Positions 12,419-24,047 of a stretch of DNA of 64,000 nucleotides are shown piece after piece (position 1 is the first letter of the stretch; every line of letters starts with the position of its first letter). Made by a program: the position numbers and the translations under genes. The stretch spans positions 1 through 64,000 of the forward strand of contig JBBHKE010000463.1 of the NCBI GenBank assembly GCA_037447655.1. The letters run 5' to 3'. The notes under the pieces are model-generated. The model was not told the origin of the DNA and did no database searches. It saw only the letters and a program-made list of their open reading frames with translations. This stretch comes from Zygnema cylindricum (lineage: Eukaryota; Streptophyta; Zygnematophyceae; Zygnematales; Zygnemataceae).

Positions 12419-13638
12419 ATGAAGCCCTCGGAGATGGCTTATGTCAACAGTTCTTTTGAGATATCAGAGGATTATGGTGGAGAGCTTATTATACATAACA
12501 AACCTCCAATAAAGGAAATATTACTTGCATTCAGTCTTCTAACGTTGGGATCCCTTGGAATAGTGGCTGGTTTCTTTATGGTTCTCACTCAAACAGGAGG
12601 AGACCAAGCTAGAGGTAATATTTCTCTGCTTTCTCTTCTTTATTTATTTTTTTCCTTCTGTAATTAGTTCTTGAGTTTCTTTTTTTCTTTTTTTTCTTCA
12701 GTTTCTAGTTCAGTTGCATTTCTGCCTGCTGTTGATATCTCCCGCTAGAGCTAAAATTTCTCATTTCTCTCTTCTTTCTTTTTTTTTTTCCTTTTCTTCT
12801 GTTATCTATTAACTAGTTTTTTCTTTTTTTCCTAAATTTTTTATTTAAATTGCATTTCTGCTGCTGTTGATATTCCCTTCGGTCAAGTTTTGCAATGTCC
12901 TTTGTCTTTAAAGGATAGAGAAAAAGAAAGAATCCATTTGACAAAGAGTCCATTTGACTTTTCATTCCATTTGTCTTATTCCATTTGAGTTACCTTAATT
13001 CAGATTTCTTGTTTTCCTTAGAAAAGGCATCCTCTACACTGCACACCCTATGTTTTAAGATTTTATGTTCGCAACAATCTCTGACTTTCTTATCATCAGT
13101 TAGGCGGAAGAAAGACAGGTCTCGGTTCTGTTTGCTTACATTCAGTTTTGTCCTGTTCTTAGTAAATTGGTCCGAACGGAACACCTTGTGAGATATGCAG
13201 TAATTTTTAGATCTCTTTATCTTTGTTTTTTTATTACCGTAGATTATTTTACTTTGTTCTTTGTATATTCCCTTCGCTTCTTTTATATCTGTGTTTTTTG
13301 TAAATTGGCAAAACTGGTAGGCTCATCAGTTAGTCTCAATTTCTATCTTAAGCTTTAATTATAAAAACCGACCGCTGTCACTCTGTTATGCGAATATTGC
13401 AAATATAGCTTGCAAATATAGCTTGCTGGTAAGAGGTTTGTTTTTCAAAGTCTGTCGATCCAAACTGGCCATAGTAATTAATTACCACCTCCTACATGAC
13501 TGTTTTTTGTGTTCAGGAATTGCATATGTTGTTTTGGGAGCCCTACTGTTCCTTCCAGGATTTTACGAAAGTCGAATAGCATATTATGCATACAAGGGTT
13601 ATACGGGATTCTCATTTGCGAATATTCCAGCTGTATAG
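12419..13638 (+). CDS. TMEM230: TMEM230/TMEM134-family small membrane protein
   Basis: Two exons, 12419-12614 and 13517-13638, join in phase (GGA Gly across the junction) to give a 105-residue protein ending at TAG. Residues about 35-57 ([20 protein letters not shown]) and 66-80 ([15 protein letters not shown]) form two hydrophobic membrane spans. The second is followed by the family signature [19 protein letters not shown], which closely matches the TMEM230 C terminus (LPGFYHLRIAYYASKGYRG in human). The family acts in secretory and endosomal vesicle membranes. The length is typical for plant homologues. The start is the first ATG in frame after the GA-rich leader. A single 902-bp T-rich intron separates the two membrane spans. 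Confidence 0.9.
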
Positions 13639-15084
13639 GATTTGCCTTTCGTATATACATGTTAAAAGTGTGGACGATGGTGATCAAGATTATGGTGAGT
13701 GTATGTAGTTTTGATGTATTGCCCTTATCCTGCAAAAATCACAAAGACATAGTAAAATTTGGGGTTTAGTACCAAGCAGTACTGTGTCATGTCGCGTATA
13801 TATGACACGTAACTGAGACAGGTTTTATTCTGAGACAGGTTTTATTCCTTGGGTTTCAAAAGGTCTTCACGCAAGAATCACAATTAGACAGTGTTCAACA
13901 TGGAAAAAAATATGTTTCGGTAGAAAAATTGTTTGGAAAGAAGAATTGTTTCGGAAAAAAAATTGTTTCGGAAAAAATGTTGTTTCAGAAGAAAGTTTGT
14001 TTTGGAAGAAAAAAGAAAATGAATGTTGCTGTATGAGTCTGCAGTTCGAGAGAATTTGCAGAAGCACAATGGTTACTAATTCAATTATTATTGCAATTTC
14101 AGTTGTCGTTATACTTTGTTTAATTCTGATTTTTTTTCCACCATTTCCGTAGTTGAACTCGAGGCACCAGAAGTCAATTTTGTACACTATTTATAGTCGG
14201 TGGTTTGACTCCACTGAATGGCATTTAACGAAGGGTGCGATTTTCCCTTCAGCGTATGTGTGCTCAAGTTTTAAAGTGGTTGCATTAGGGTGTTGGACAA
14301 AACAACGATTAAATAATCAAGAAACGAGAGGAGTCCCTTTTTGTTTTCGACTTAGTTAAAGGACCTTTGGAGCAATAATTGGCGCAAGTGATACTCTCTA
14401 GAAAGTGAGTGGTATAAAGGGAACTAGTTTTTTTTTTATTCGAATTGTTAGTATTGAAATGGATGTCAAAAGTATTTCTTTATAGCAAGAAGGTTGTGTG
14501 GTTATCATGTGTGACGAGTCTTTATATTAGCAACAATCATAATGATATGTACGCCCGGAAATGAGTGGATGATGTGGTCTAATCGGATGTTCAAATTTTT
14601 ATCAACGGTATTAATTGATGCATTGGTGATAATGCTGTTTAATTTTTCATTTAACAGTGGAACGAAGCTTAAGACTGTCGAGCTTGTGGTTATGATGCTT
14701 CATGCTTATAACAATGTGAAATAAAACAACAACTAATACTTCACAAGATCGCAGCGTGAACGTCGAAATGGTATCACTATGACAATATGGATAAGAAATG
14801 GGAAATGTTTTGCTCGAAAGCAACATATTCTACAGAACCGTCATGTGGGCTCTTGGAGCAATCCAAATGTGAGTTGGATATAAAATGGCATTTTTTATCG
14901 CCGGGAAAGACTAATCGCTTGAAGACATCCTGCTTTACAACTCATTTTGGAATATCTCTGTTTGAAACCTACGACCACTGTGGCACCAGCAACTTACCTA
15001 GAAAGTTGGGCTCTGGTGGCATTTTTCATCACTTCATGTTTTCTGGTGGACGACATTTGTATTTTGGCTAATGCGGTCTTCAAA
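13639..15084. other. Intergenic spacer, AT-rich
   Basis: No supported gene. The only structure I see is the short tandem repeat at 13911-14010. Small open frames here lack recognisable motifs. Confidence 0.45.
13911..14010. repeat. Short tandem repeat, about 16-19-bp unit (TTGTTTCGGAAAAAA)
   Basis: Five to six imperfect copies of a TTGTTTCGGAAAAAAA-like unit in a row, with variable A-run length, in the spacer 3' of TMEM230. Confidence 0.7.
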
Positions 15085-15242
15085 GTTTGATGTTCCATTA
15101 CCATTTCGACGGTTAACGGTTAACAATTTTGGAGCGTGACAAAACTCGGTCGGGCGTCGGTTACTCAGATTTTGAAAAAAAAAAAACGGTCGGTTTCGGG
15201 TATGATTTTTTTTTACTTTTGCGACCCCTGACGGTCGGAGGT
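15085..15242 (-). repeat. Partial copy of the 465-bp repeat found at 41494-42397
   Basis: In reverse complement this segment matches the start of the tandem unit at 41494, sharing 'gcgacc', 'aaattttgag/tctgag', 'GGAGCGTGACA' and 'TTAACAATTTTGGAGCG' phrases in the same order. It shows that the repeat is dispersed as well as tandem. Confidence 0.6.
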
Positions 15243-15565
15243 TATCGATATATCGGTTGGAGACCAACAAATTCCATATAGGCGATAACTTACAAAATAT
15301 ATAGTACGCATACTATAGTACTCTATAATATACTGTTTTACATTATTTACAATATATAGCGTGACATGCCACGTATAACAATATGTTCCATATTTATGTA
15401 ACTGATAATTATTACGGACAGCGTAGCACGTAAACGTAGACAAATTTAAAATAATACTTTATAGTTCTAAAACTATACTATCGAAACGAAAAAAAATAAA
15501 ATACATTGTAAGATTCGAGAATCAATTTTTTTAAAAAGGAAAACGAACAGACGAACAAAGCATAC

Positions 15566-15870
15566 CATAGTTCAAAAGTAGGCGTTTCTAATGTAGGCCT
15601 TTTGCAGGCGCTTTTATCGTAAGTTGTGTTATGGGCTTTTCATGTGATCTTCTTAAATCGCTACTATGATTAGCGACCGTCTAATCGTCCAAATCTGACA
15701 GTTTGAATAAAAAATACCTCAAAACTCACAAAAAAATATTTTTTTGTCCAAATGTTTTTCAAAATTTAGACATGACGTTTAATTCTCTATCGATCGATGT
15801 GCAACTCAACCCTGTTACTTTTTTTTCATTTTGCGACCAATACAATATGGGTCTTAAGGTCATATAATAT
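15566..15870 (+). mobile_element. 5' fragment of the hAT-like MITE (CATAGTTCAAAAGTA family)
   Basis: Starts with CATAGTTCAAAAGTAGG and follows the consensus of the complete copies at 29242 and 52981 (reverse) up to the 'gggtcttaaggtcata' phrase near 15865. The expected right terminus (TACTTTTGAACTATG) is absent, so this copy is truncated or was interrupted. Confidence 0.7.
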
Positions 15871-16059
15871 TTGTTCAAAAGGCATTTTACGCATGATTGG
15901 AACGCACGTACAATACGTAGAAACTGGAGAGGCCGATTTGAAAAAACCGTAAAAATCGTTAATGATTTTTTGTCCGTACAATTCCGTACATATAAAAATT
16001 TTAAATTGAACATATACCGCAGTTTTGACCATGAATTATAATTAATGTAAACGTTAATA

Positions 16060-16921
16060 AGGGCTCTTTGTGACCATGGACCATAAATTACAATAAATAC
16101 TTAAATTTAATTGAATAAAAAAAAACAACATTTGGCGTTGGTGATTTTTGGGACGACGTAACGCCAACTGCGGACTTTCCCCATAAAAAACGATTCGTTA
16201 TCGACGAATCACAAACCACCAATTTTTTTTTACTCCTGAAGGATGTGACAGCTGCGTCGTTGCTCATTTGTCATCGTATTAACAGGAAGCAAGCGAAAAG
16301 TGCGCCGCCAACTTCTTTTCACCTCCATGGATTCCCAATCACGGCTAACGTGTCCCTCTATCGCGCCATATCCGTCGTCCCTCCATTTCCCTCTATGTTT
16401 GCCTCCTCCCCCGGTTCCTCTTTTTCATTTCTCACAAACCTATGTGTGTCTATATCCCTCATTCCCTCCTTTTTTTTGGTTGGTTCTCCCTCTCCCTCTC
16501 TCTCCCTCTCAATCTGTCGCTGTTCCCTTTTCTATCTCAATATGCCGCTCTCTTTTCCTTCTCCCTCTTCCTTTCCCTGTTCCTCTCTTTTTCCTTTTTC
16601 ACCTCTTGTTCCCTCTCCCTTTTCAATCTACCTCTATTTCTCCCTTTCTCCTTCTCTTTTCACTGGCCTCTTCTTCTCCCCCTCCCTCCATCCCCCTCTC
16701 CCAATCACTCTGCAGTTCCCTCTTTCCCACTCTCTTTTTCTCCCTCTCCCTCTACCTCTCTCTCTCCTAATGTACCGCTCTCTCCCCCTCTCTCCATCTC
16801 CCTCTCCCTATCAATTTGCTGCAACCTCGTTCTCACTCTCTTCCTCTCCCTCTCTTTCTTCCTCTCTCTCTTAATCTGTCGCTCTCTCCCCCTCTCTCTC
16901 TCTCGATCTGCTGCGCCCTCT
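16060..16921 (+). repeat. CT-rich dispersed element, left copy
   Basis: A unique-looking 250-bp head begins near CATTTGGCGTTGG and is followed by about 530 bp of CT-rich sequence with recurring 'ctctcaatctg' phrases. The head matches, in reverse complement, 27460-27690 on the far side of the copia element ('gcggac', 'CGAATCACAA', 'GGAAGCAAGCGAAA', 'TCCATGGATTCC' in the same order). The long Pro/Ser/Leu frames across it are low-complexity artefacts. Confidence 0.7.
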
Positions 16922-17991
16922 TGTAGAAATTGATGGTTCTATTAGTATTTTCTAAGTTTAAAATATAATGCATAAAAGAAGCCAAGGAAGTTTGCCCCTA
17001 ACTTCTCTCTTCATCTCCCACACTCTTTGCAGTCACTGAAAGTTAGAGAGGAAGCTAGAGCCATGACTGCCTATGCTATCTAGAGATTTACGGGTCTTAG
17101 ATTAGTTGATTTAGGGGTAATAGATTAGTTTATTTACTCAAAGAAGAACTGTCGGACCCATGATTTGATCTTGGTACCTACCGTTCGTCAAAGCTGCAAG
17201 TAGCCAGTAGCTTTATCTATTTAGTCTAAGACTAGTGCTAGGTCACATAGGGTTTGATAATTATATGAATGTTTCCACGTCGACAAATTCATTTAACAAT
17301 ACCTATTTACGAGATACATAGATTTGGTTATATAAAGTACGGATTAAGGTACGGAGAAGAAACATGTACCGCGCATTTGTTTTGATAGCGAAACGAATAC
17401 CGCGCAGGTATTTATGACGGCTACGATTGAAATCTACATTTAATCGGACGGCCGGAATGAATGCCGAGATCGCGGAAAAGGATTTCCGCAGTTTGTGGTC
17501 ATTGCCACATCAGATGACACGTGGCACCATGACATTGGATTTTGGCATCTCCAGGGATTACGGAAACAAATACGGGTATGACATGTGTCGACTTTTTGGC
17601 CATGTCGTACAATGTCTGTACAAAATGTACACCGGTAGCTATACCTTTCTGTAAGGCACAGTAACATGATCGGTGCCGTACGTCAGTAAATAGAGTTTTA
17701 GAGAGAGATAGGACTTAGAAAAATTTGGTAGATTGGACCATCTCTCCCACAGAGCTTCTATACAAAAGGTCAACTTTGACCCTCTATAACTTACTGCTTT
17801 GGGGAGCAAAGTCAGAGATTCTTTTTGCTATAGACTCAAACAAATATTCCCTTCACAAAGGTGAAGGTGGTCAGTGTTTTTGTCTGCCAGGTTTGCAGTT
17901 ATTCTTGCTGTAACACAAAAGGGTCAGGGTTATCCTAGAGGCTTCTTGGAAGCTGCCCTTTCTAGGGACCTATGGAGGTCTCAGAGTTGCA
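16922..17991 (+). repeat. Left LTR of the copia element
   Basis: Begins TGTAGAAATTGATGG and ends GTTGCA. It aligns along its length with 22981-24047, including the 'tatgacggctacgattgaaa' and 'aggcttcttggaagctg' blocks. The TG...CA ends are as expected for an LTR. Confidence 0.88.
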
Positions 17992-18016
17992 CGTTATGGG
18001 CCCACCCTCTAGGGTA

Positions 18017-19074
18017 CCCATCTTTAATGGAAATGGCTTCATATACTGGGAAAGTATGATGATAGGAGCTCTATGCAAGTAAAGGTTTTTGGGGATATTG
18101 AGTGGACGAGTGGGGCGTCCATCAAGTCTTCGAATCCCTCAGGGATTGGAAGAAGCAGATTCACCATGAAAGCAGATCCATCTCCAATGGAGGAGACAAA
18201 GGAAGGGGAGGTGGTGGAAAAAGGAAAAGAGAAGGAGAGGACCACACCAATATCAACTAGTTTGGCATTCATGTCATCTATTCCGAGGAACGAGGAGAAT
18301 GATACTGATACCTGGGACTTCAACAATATGGCGGCAAAGCACTTCATCCTCCGCCATCTTACTCAATGGCTTACATCTCCTCATTCGCAGGTAGAGAGGG
18401 CTTTCGATCTTTGGTTGGCTCTTATAAAGATGTACCGAAGTGGTACGATTCAGCAACAACAGTTAGCTGATCAATAAATTAAGGAGTATGTATACAAAAG
18501 GGGGAATATGTTAGATTTTTGCCATGAGCTTGCTACATTTTTCATGGAACTAGAGAGTGCTGGAAACGAATTTAGTGAAAAGGAAAAGGTTGAATGTTTT
18601 TTGATGAAGTTCCCCGATGAGTTCGAAAACATAGTCAACCGTGTGCAGGACTTGGCGGACTCAAGGTGGATATGGAACTCAGTGGTAGGGACGATTCTCG
18701 TTCGTGAGAATACGATTGAGATCCAAAGGAGAGGAAAGAGTGGGCAAGCTTTGGCAGCTGGGACCGATTAGAGGAACAAGGATTCCTGGAAACCTGTCGG
18801 AAATTACGAAAGGGGGGAGCAAAAAAATCAGATGACGAGTTCGGACCAAGGCCTCCCAAGGGTTTATGTCATTTTTGTATGAAACCAAGGCACTATATGG
18901 CGCAGTGCACAAAGCTAACCAAGCTTCGGTTAAAGGAGGGGCATATCGGTGGAACCATGAGAGGAAAGAAAAAGCCCTTGTGACACAGGTACATAAGGTG
19001 GAATCCGAAGACGAGGATGATGAGCTCCTATTGGGTGAGGAGTTAGAGGCGACAAACGAGGTCGAAATTCTATG
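18017..19074 (+). pseudogene. copia gag, broken
   Basis: The N-terminal frame reads FNGNGFIYWESMM, the usual copia gag opening (F-G-x-N-Y-x-x-W-x-x-x-M), and then shifts frame. Positions 18280-18770 carry the gag core (WDFNNMAAKHFI, QVERAFDLWLALIKMY, FMELESAGNEFSEKEKV), interrupted by a TAA at 18475-18477. A CCHC zinc knuckle (C-x2-C-x4-H-x4-C) is readable at 18867-18908 in yet another frame. At least two frameshifts and two stops separate these parts. Confidence 0.8.
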
Positions 19075-19111
19075 AAAGCATAAATGTGCTTTCGGTGGAT
19101 TGAAAGGTGAA

Positions 19112-19423
19112 GCAGGTTAGATTGTAGATTTAGGTGTCTCCATGCACATGTGTAAGGATAAACACCTGTTCACTAAAAAAAGAAAGATTCCCACCGTAGA
19201 GATAGAGTACGAGTATGGGAGGATAGTTGCAACTACTCTTGTAAGATCGATAGATCTAAAAGTGTTAGTAGAAGGAAAGACATCCATAGTAAAATTCTCC
19301 GATGTATTGTTTATTCCGGAGCTGAACAAAAACCTCATCTCTACGTCTATATTAGATGATAAGGGTTTTGATAATAGCACTAGGAAAGAAGTCTTTACTG
19401 TTAGTTTTGAGGAGGAATTTTAG
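19112..19423 (+). pseudogene. copia aspartic protease region, mutated active site
   Basis: After an in-frame TAG (19118-19120) the frame reads IVDLGVSMHMC, where active copia proteases have D-S/T-G followed by A-S-x-H-M. The catalytic triad is therefore changed to D-L-G at 19127-19135. It is followed by the expected LKVLVEG, FSDVLFIPEL and KNLISTSIL, the typical protease C-terminal half. Confidence 0.75.
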
Positions 19424-19450
19424 TTCACTGCTGGAAAAGGTAGCCAAGGG

Positions 19451-20820
19451 ATGTTTAGGCTGATTTTAAGCAATGAAAAGAAGAAACTTTATTATGCTGG
19501 TGTTCATGATATAATGTTGTGGCTTAAGAGGCTTGGGCATGTGAATCTAGATAAGTTAAGAGAGATGAAAAAGATGGGAGTGGTGGAAGGGATTCAGTTC
19601 GATGAGAGTGAGAATCTAAGTGATTGTAGTGGATGTGCTCAAAGTAAAACACAAAGATTACCCTTTCCCAAAACATCCGCCTATAAGGGAGAAAAAAATC
19701 TAGATTTAGTACACACAGATATTTGGGGACCGGCTAAAGTGCCCTCACCGATGGGGAAGAGATTTATGATGACTATCATTAATGATTGGTCTCGGTATTC
19801 CAGGGTGTATTTTTTGAAAAACAAGTTAGAAGCTCATGAATGTTTTAGACAATATAAAGCATGGAGCCAAAAACTCCATGAAACTCGAATCAAGAGAGTA
19901 AGGAGGGACAATGGTGGAGAGTATACTTCTAACCAGTTTGAAGTTTTTTTGAAGGAAGATGGAGTCCAACACCAAAAGAAAGTTCCAGAAAACCTGTAAC
20001 AGAATAGGGTAGCTGAAAGATTAAATAGCACACTAAGTGATATTGCTAGAAGTATGTTGTCGGATAAGAAGATATGAAAAAGGTTTTGGGCAGAAGCAAT
20101 GAACTTTGCTAATTACCTCAAAAATAGAGTTCTTCCTTTAGCTATAAAAGGTCAAACACCTTATGAGAGATGGACCAGTCTGAAACCATACACATCTCAC
20201 TGGTTTTCCGTAGTCAAGTGTTCAATCTAGATACAGATCGGTCTAATTGGAAGTTAGATCCTAAAAGAAAATCGGGGTACTTATTAGGATATGATAAGGA
20301 TGTTAAAGGATATAAAGTTTATGATCTAAAAAAGGAAGATATAATCTTAGTAAAGTATCTAGTAGTTATGGATGAAGGAAAATTTGTGGATCCCTTTAAG
20401 TATACAATGTCAGTAAAAATCAGATTTGAGTCAGAATATTTTGATGACTTTGACCTTAATAGCTATCCAAGATTTAGAGAATATCACATTCTTGGAGGTA
20501 CAAATCAGACCGAAAAAGACTCAGCTGCGGAAACTCCAGTGACAACTCTACCCGAACCGGAAGAAGTGGTGGAAATTGATTCGGAATCAAAGGACAGGAA
20601 AGAAGCCGAGATTGTTCGAAAGAACCCACGAGAACCATCTATTCCAGCCACAAATTTTGAGGGGGGAGGGAGAAGTAGCAAAAGGTTGCAAGAAAAACAG
20701 GTTAATAACAAGGTAACAAAACTATCTCATCAAGATGAACCTCAGACTTATGGAGAGGCGATGACTTATCCAAAAGGGAACCGGTGGAAGACAACCATCA
20801 ATGAGGAGATGGCCTCAATA
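19451..20820 (+). pseudogene. copia integrase, broken
   Basis: A GAG-pre-integrase zinc-binding part (LGHVNLDKL ... CSGCAQSK) precedes the rve core. The core acidic residues are visible: D in LVHTDIWGP, D in RRDNGGEY, and E in VAERLN (20015-20017), which follows an in-frame stop at 19997-19999. A second stop lies at 20075-20077. A frameshift near 20185 precedes the C-terminal part (NWKLDPKRKSGYLLGYD, VYDLKKEDIILVK), the usual copia 'K-x-G-x-x-x-G-Y' segment. Confidence 0.82.
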
Positions 20821-21470
20821 GGCCGAAAACCAAACATATCTCACTTAAAGGTTTTCGGCAGTGAAGTATTCATTCTATATACAGATCGGTCTAATTGGAA
20901 GCTAGATCCTAAAAGAAACCCGGGATACTTATTAGGATATGATGAGGATGTTAAAGGATATGGAGTTTATGATCTAATAAGGGAAGATATAATCTTAGTA
21001 AAGCATCTAGTAGCTATGTATGAAGGAAAGTCTGTGGATCCCTTCAAGTATACAAAGTCAGTAAAAATCAGATTTGAGTCAGAAAATTCCGATGACTTTC
21101 AGCTTCCTAACTATCCAGGTTTTAGAGAAGATGACATTCTTGCAGGTACAAATCAGACCAAAAAGGACTCGGCTGCGGAAACTCTAGTGACAACTCTACC
21201 CGAAGTGGAAGACGTGGTGGAAACTGATTCGGAATCAAGGGACAGGGAGAAGCCGAGATTGTTCGAAAAAACCCACGAGAACCATATATTCGGACCAGAT
21301 ATTTTGATGGGGGAAGGAGAAGTAGCAAAAGGTTGCAAGAAAAACAGGTTAATTACAAGGTAACAAAACTATCTCATCAAGATGAACCTCAGACTTATGG
21401 AGAGGCGATGACTTATCCAAAAAGGAACCGGTGGAAGACAACCATCAAAGAGGAGATGGCCTCAATTATG
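20184..21470 (+). repeat. Tandem duplication of about 640 bp inside the copia polyprotein
   Basis: 20184-20821 and 20822-21470 are two diverged copies of one segment. It runs from the integrase C-terminal 'ISHL..FGS' region to the start of the RT (WKTTI..EEMASI). Each copy carries TDRSNWKLDPKR, GYLLGYD, SVDPFKYT or DPFKYT, and SDDF or FDDF in the same order. The first copy has lost a clean start and the second ends at the intact RT leader. Confidence 0.85.
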
Positions 21471-22950
21471 GGAGCCGATACTAGGGAACTAGTGGATTGT
21501 CCACCTAACCAAAAACCAATCTGTTGTAAGTGGGTTTTCAAATTAAAACTGAACCCAGATAACACAATTGAGCGCTACAAGGCCCGATTAGTGGCAAAGG
21601 GATTTACACAAAAGGAGGGAACTGGCTATGAGAAACCTTTGCTCGGTCGTCAGATTTTCCTCCGTCCGCATACTTCTCAGTCTGGCAGCAGCGAAAGACA
21701 TTGAGGTGCACACGATGGACATCAAGACAACCTTTTTGCATGGAGAATCGGAAGAGGAGATCTTCATGCGACAACCCGAAGGGTTTGTGCAGGAAGGAGA
21801 GGAGAGTAAGGTATGCCGGCTGATTAAATCTCTTTGTGGTTTGAAACAGGCGCCTCGACAGTGGAATAAGAAGCTTGATGAGTTTCTTACCAGTCTGGGA
21901 TATATCCGGATCAGCTCAGATCACTCAATCTATGTTTTCGAAGATGAGGAAGGTTTTATATGTATTGCAATTTATGTTGATGATTTGTTTGTTTTAAGTA
22001 AATCAATGGAAAAAATTAACAAAATGAAAACCGATCTTAAGGGGAGATTTGAAATGAAGGATATGGGGGAAGCAAAATATATTTTGGGAATTCAAGTAGA
22101 AAGAGACCGAGAAAGAAAGATTAAAAGATTGACTCAAAAGGAAGCAATAGGGAACATGGTTGAAAAGTTTCAGATGGATTAATCTAACAATTGTACCACT
22201 CCAATGGAGTTAAAGAAGAGAAGTGAGGGGAGTGAGGAAGAAGGAGTCATAGTCTTAGACGAAGAATTAAGTCCTGATGAACATAAGTTCATGCAGACAA
22301 TTCTTTACAGGCAAGTAGTGGGATGCCTAATCTATTTTATGAATTCTACCCGGCCGGATTTAGCTGCAGCTGTAGGAGGAATGAGTAGAAGTCTAAATGC
22401 TCCCACTAAGAGGGATTGGGAGGCAGCTAAGAGAGTCCTTAGATATTTGATAAGAATCAGGGATCTATGGTTGCATTTGGGTGGGGGAATACTGACATCA
22501 CTACTTGGAGTGATGCTAGTTATGGAGATGCTGCGATGAGGAGATGTACTTCTGGATATGTATTATATGTGTGTGATGGGGCTTGCTGTTGGAGTAGCAA
22601 ACAACAAAAGGTTATTGCTCAGTCCACCATGGAGGCTGAGTATATGGCCTCTTGCTCTGCTGTAAAAGAATTGATGTGGGTCCAGTCTTTGCTTGGTGAG
22701 CTTGGTCACCTTAAGAGTGGTGTGCAATTCTTTTTTTGTGATAATCAAGCAACAATTGCTATTTCTGGCAATCGTAAACATCATTTTTTAAGCGAAACAC
22801 ATGGATATTAAACTCATTTTTGTTAGAGAGAAAGTAGAAAACAAAATAATTAGTTTAGAGTACCGGCCAGATAGCGAGATGCTAGCATATATGATCACCA
22901 AACCTGTGCCTTCCCCTAAGCTAGTTTCTGAAAGGAGAAGTGTGATCTAA
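21395..22950 (+). pseudogene. copia reverse transcriptase and RNase H, broken
   Basis: RT motifs read WVFKLKLNPDNTIERYKARLVAKGFTQ (split here as WVFKLKL and KARLVAKGF), then a frameshift near 21635, then VVRFSSVRILLSL, HTMDIKTTFLHG, GLKQAPRQW and the catalytic YVDDL at 21973-21987. A TAA at 22180-22182 interrupts the end of RT. RNase H follows a frameshift near 22487: WSDASYGD, TSGYVLYV, CWSSKQQ, and STMEAEYMA. A further shift near 22790 leads to MDIKLIFVRE and the terminal MITKPVPSPK, ending at 22948-22950. Four lesions in this part alone rule out activity. Confidence 0.9.
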
Positions 22951-22965
22951 AATTAAAGATTGACA

Positions 22966-22980
22966 AGAAAATAAGGGGAG
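22966..22980 (+). other. Polypurine tract of the copia element
   Basis: AGAAAATAAGGGGAG lies immediately upstream of the TG that opens the right LTR, the position where plus-strand priming occurs in LTR retrotransposons. Confidence 0.7.
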
Positions 22981-24047
22981 TGTTGAAATTGATGGTTCAT
23001 TTTGAATATTTTCTAGGTCTAAATTGAAATACAGAAATAAGCCGAGGTAGTCTATCTCTTACTTCTCTCTCTAACTCCCACACTTGTCGAAGTCACTTGG
23101 AAGTTGGAGAGGAACCTTGAGCCATGGCTACCTAGGCTATCCAGAGGTTTACGCGAAATATATTAGTTGATTTTACCGATAGGTAGTTAATTTACTAAAA
23201 GGATAGATGTCGGAACCAGGATTTGATCGTGGTACCTGCCAAACGTTAGGCAGTCGGTAGCTGGTAGACTTATCCGTTAAGTCTAAGACTAATGATACAT
23301 GCTATAGGGTTTGATGTTTATTTAAATATTACCACGTAGGATAATTCATTTAACTGCAACTGTTTACGGGATACATAGATCCAGTTATGTAAAAGTACAG
23401 ATTACGGTATGCATAAGAAACTAGTACCGCGCATTTGTTTCTTTAACGAAACAAATATCGCGCAAGTGTTTATGACGGCTACGATTGAAATCTACATTCA
23501 ATCGGACGGCCGGGAAGAAAGCCGAGATCGCGAAAGAGAATCTCGGCCGTTTGTGGTCATCACCACATCGGATGACACGTGGCAAAATTACGTTGGATCG
23601 CGGCATCCCCGGGGATTACGGGACCGAACCCGGATATGACATGTGTCGACTTTTAGGCCATGTCGTACAATATCCGTTTAAAAAGTAGAGCGGCAACTGT
23701 ACTTTTCAGTACGGAAGTGTAATATGATTGGTTTCGTACATCAGTAGATAGAGTTTGTGAGAGAGATAGGACTTAGAAAACTTGGTAGATAGGACCCTCT
23801 CTCCCAAAGAATTATGTACAAAAGGTCAACTTTGACCCTCCATAACTTACTGCTCAGGGGAGCAAATTCACAGATTTTTTTTGCTATCAACTCAGGGGAG
23901 TCATGTTTTAACAAGGGTGAAGGTGGTCAGAGTTTATGCCATCCAAAGTGGCAGTTGTTCTTGCTGAAACACAAAGGGGTTAGGGTTATCCTAGAGGCTT
24001 CTTGGAAGCTGTCCATTCTGAGGACTTATGGAGGTTTCAGGGTTGCA
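22981..24047 (+). repeat. Right LTR of the copia element
   Basis: Begins TGTTGAAATTGATGG and ends GTTGCA, matching the left LTR throughout, with many substitutions and small indels. The similarity stops abruptly at 24047/17991. Confidence 0.88.

Larger units (their letters stand above)
16922..24047 (+). mobile_element. Degenerate Ty1/copia LTR retrotransposon
   Basis: A 7.1-kb element with two LTRs of about 1.07 kb, then gag, protease, integrase, reverse transcriptase and RNase H in the copia order (integrase before RT). Every domain is interrupted by stops or frameshifts and the LTRs differ at many sites, so it is old and non-autonomous. A polypurine tract lies directly before the right LTR. 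No 5-bp target-site duplication is seen ('cctct' on the left, 'caagg' on the right) and no typical initiator-Met primer-binding site follows the left LTR. It carries an internal 640-bp tandem duplication in the integrase C-terminal region. Confidence 0.92.

Noticed and set aside
16245-16933. Plus-strand Pro/Ser/Leu frames of 156-209 codons
   Set aside because: Three overlapping frames in a CT-rich tract with no motif; explained by the pyrimidine repeat.
17160-17230. tRNA-like or primer-binding-like phrases in the LTRs
   Set aside because: No cloverleaf can be drawn, and the phrase is simply part of both LTR copies.
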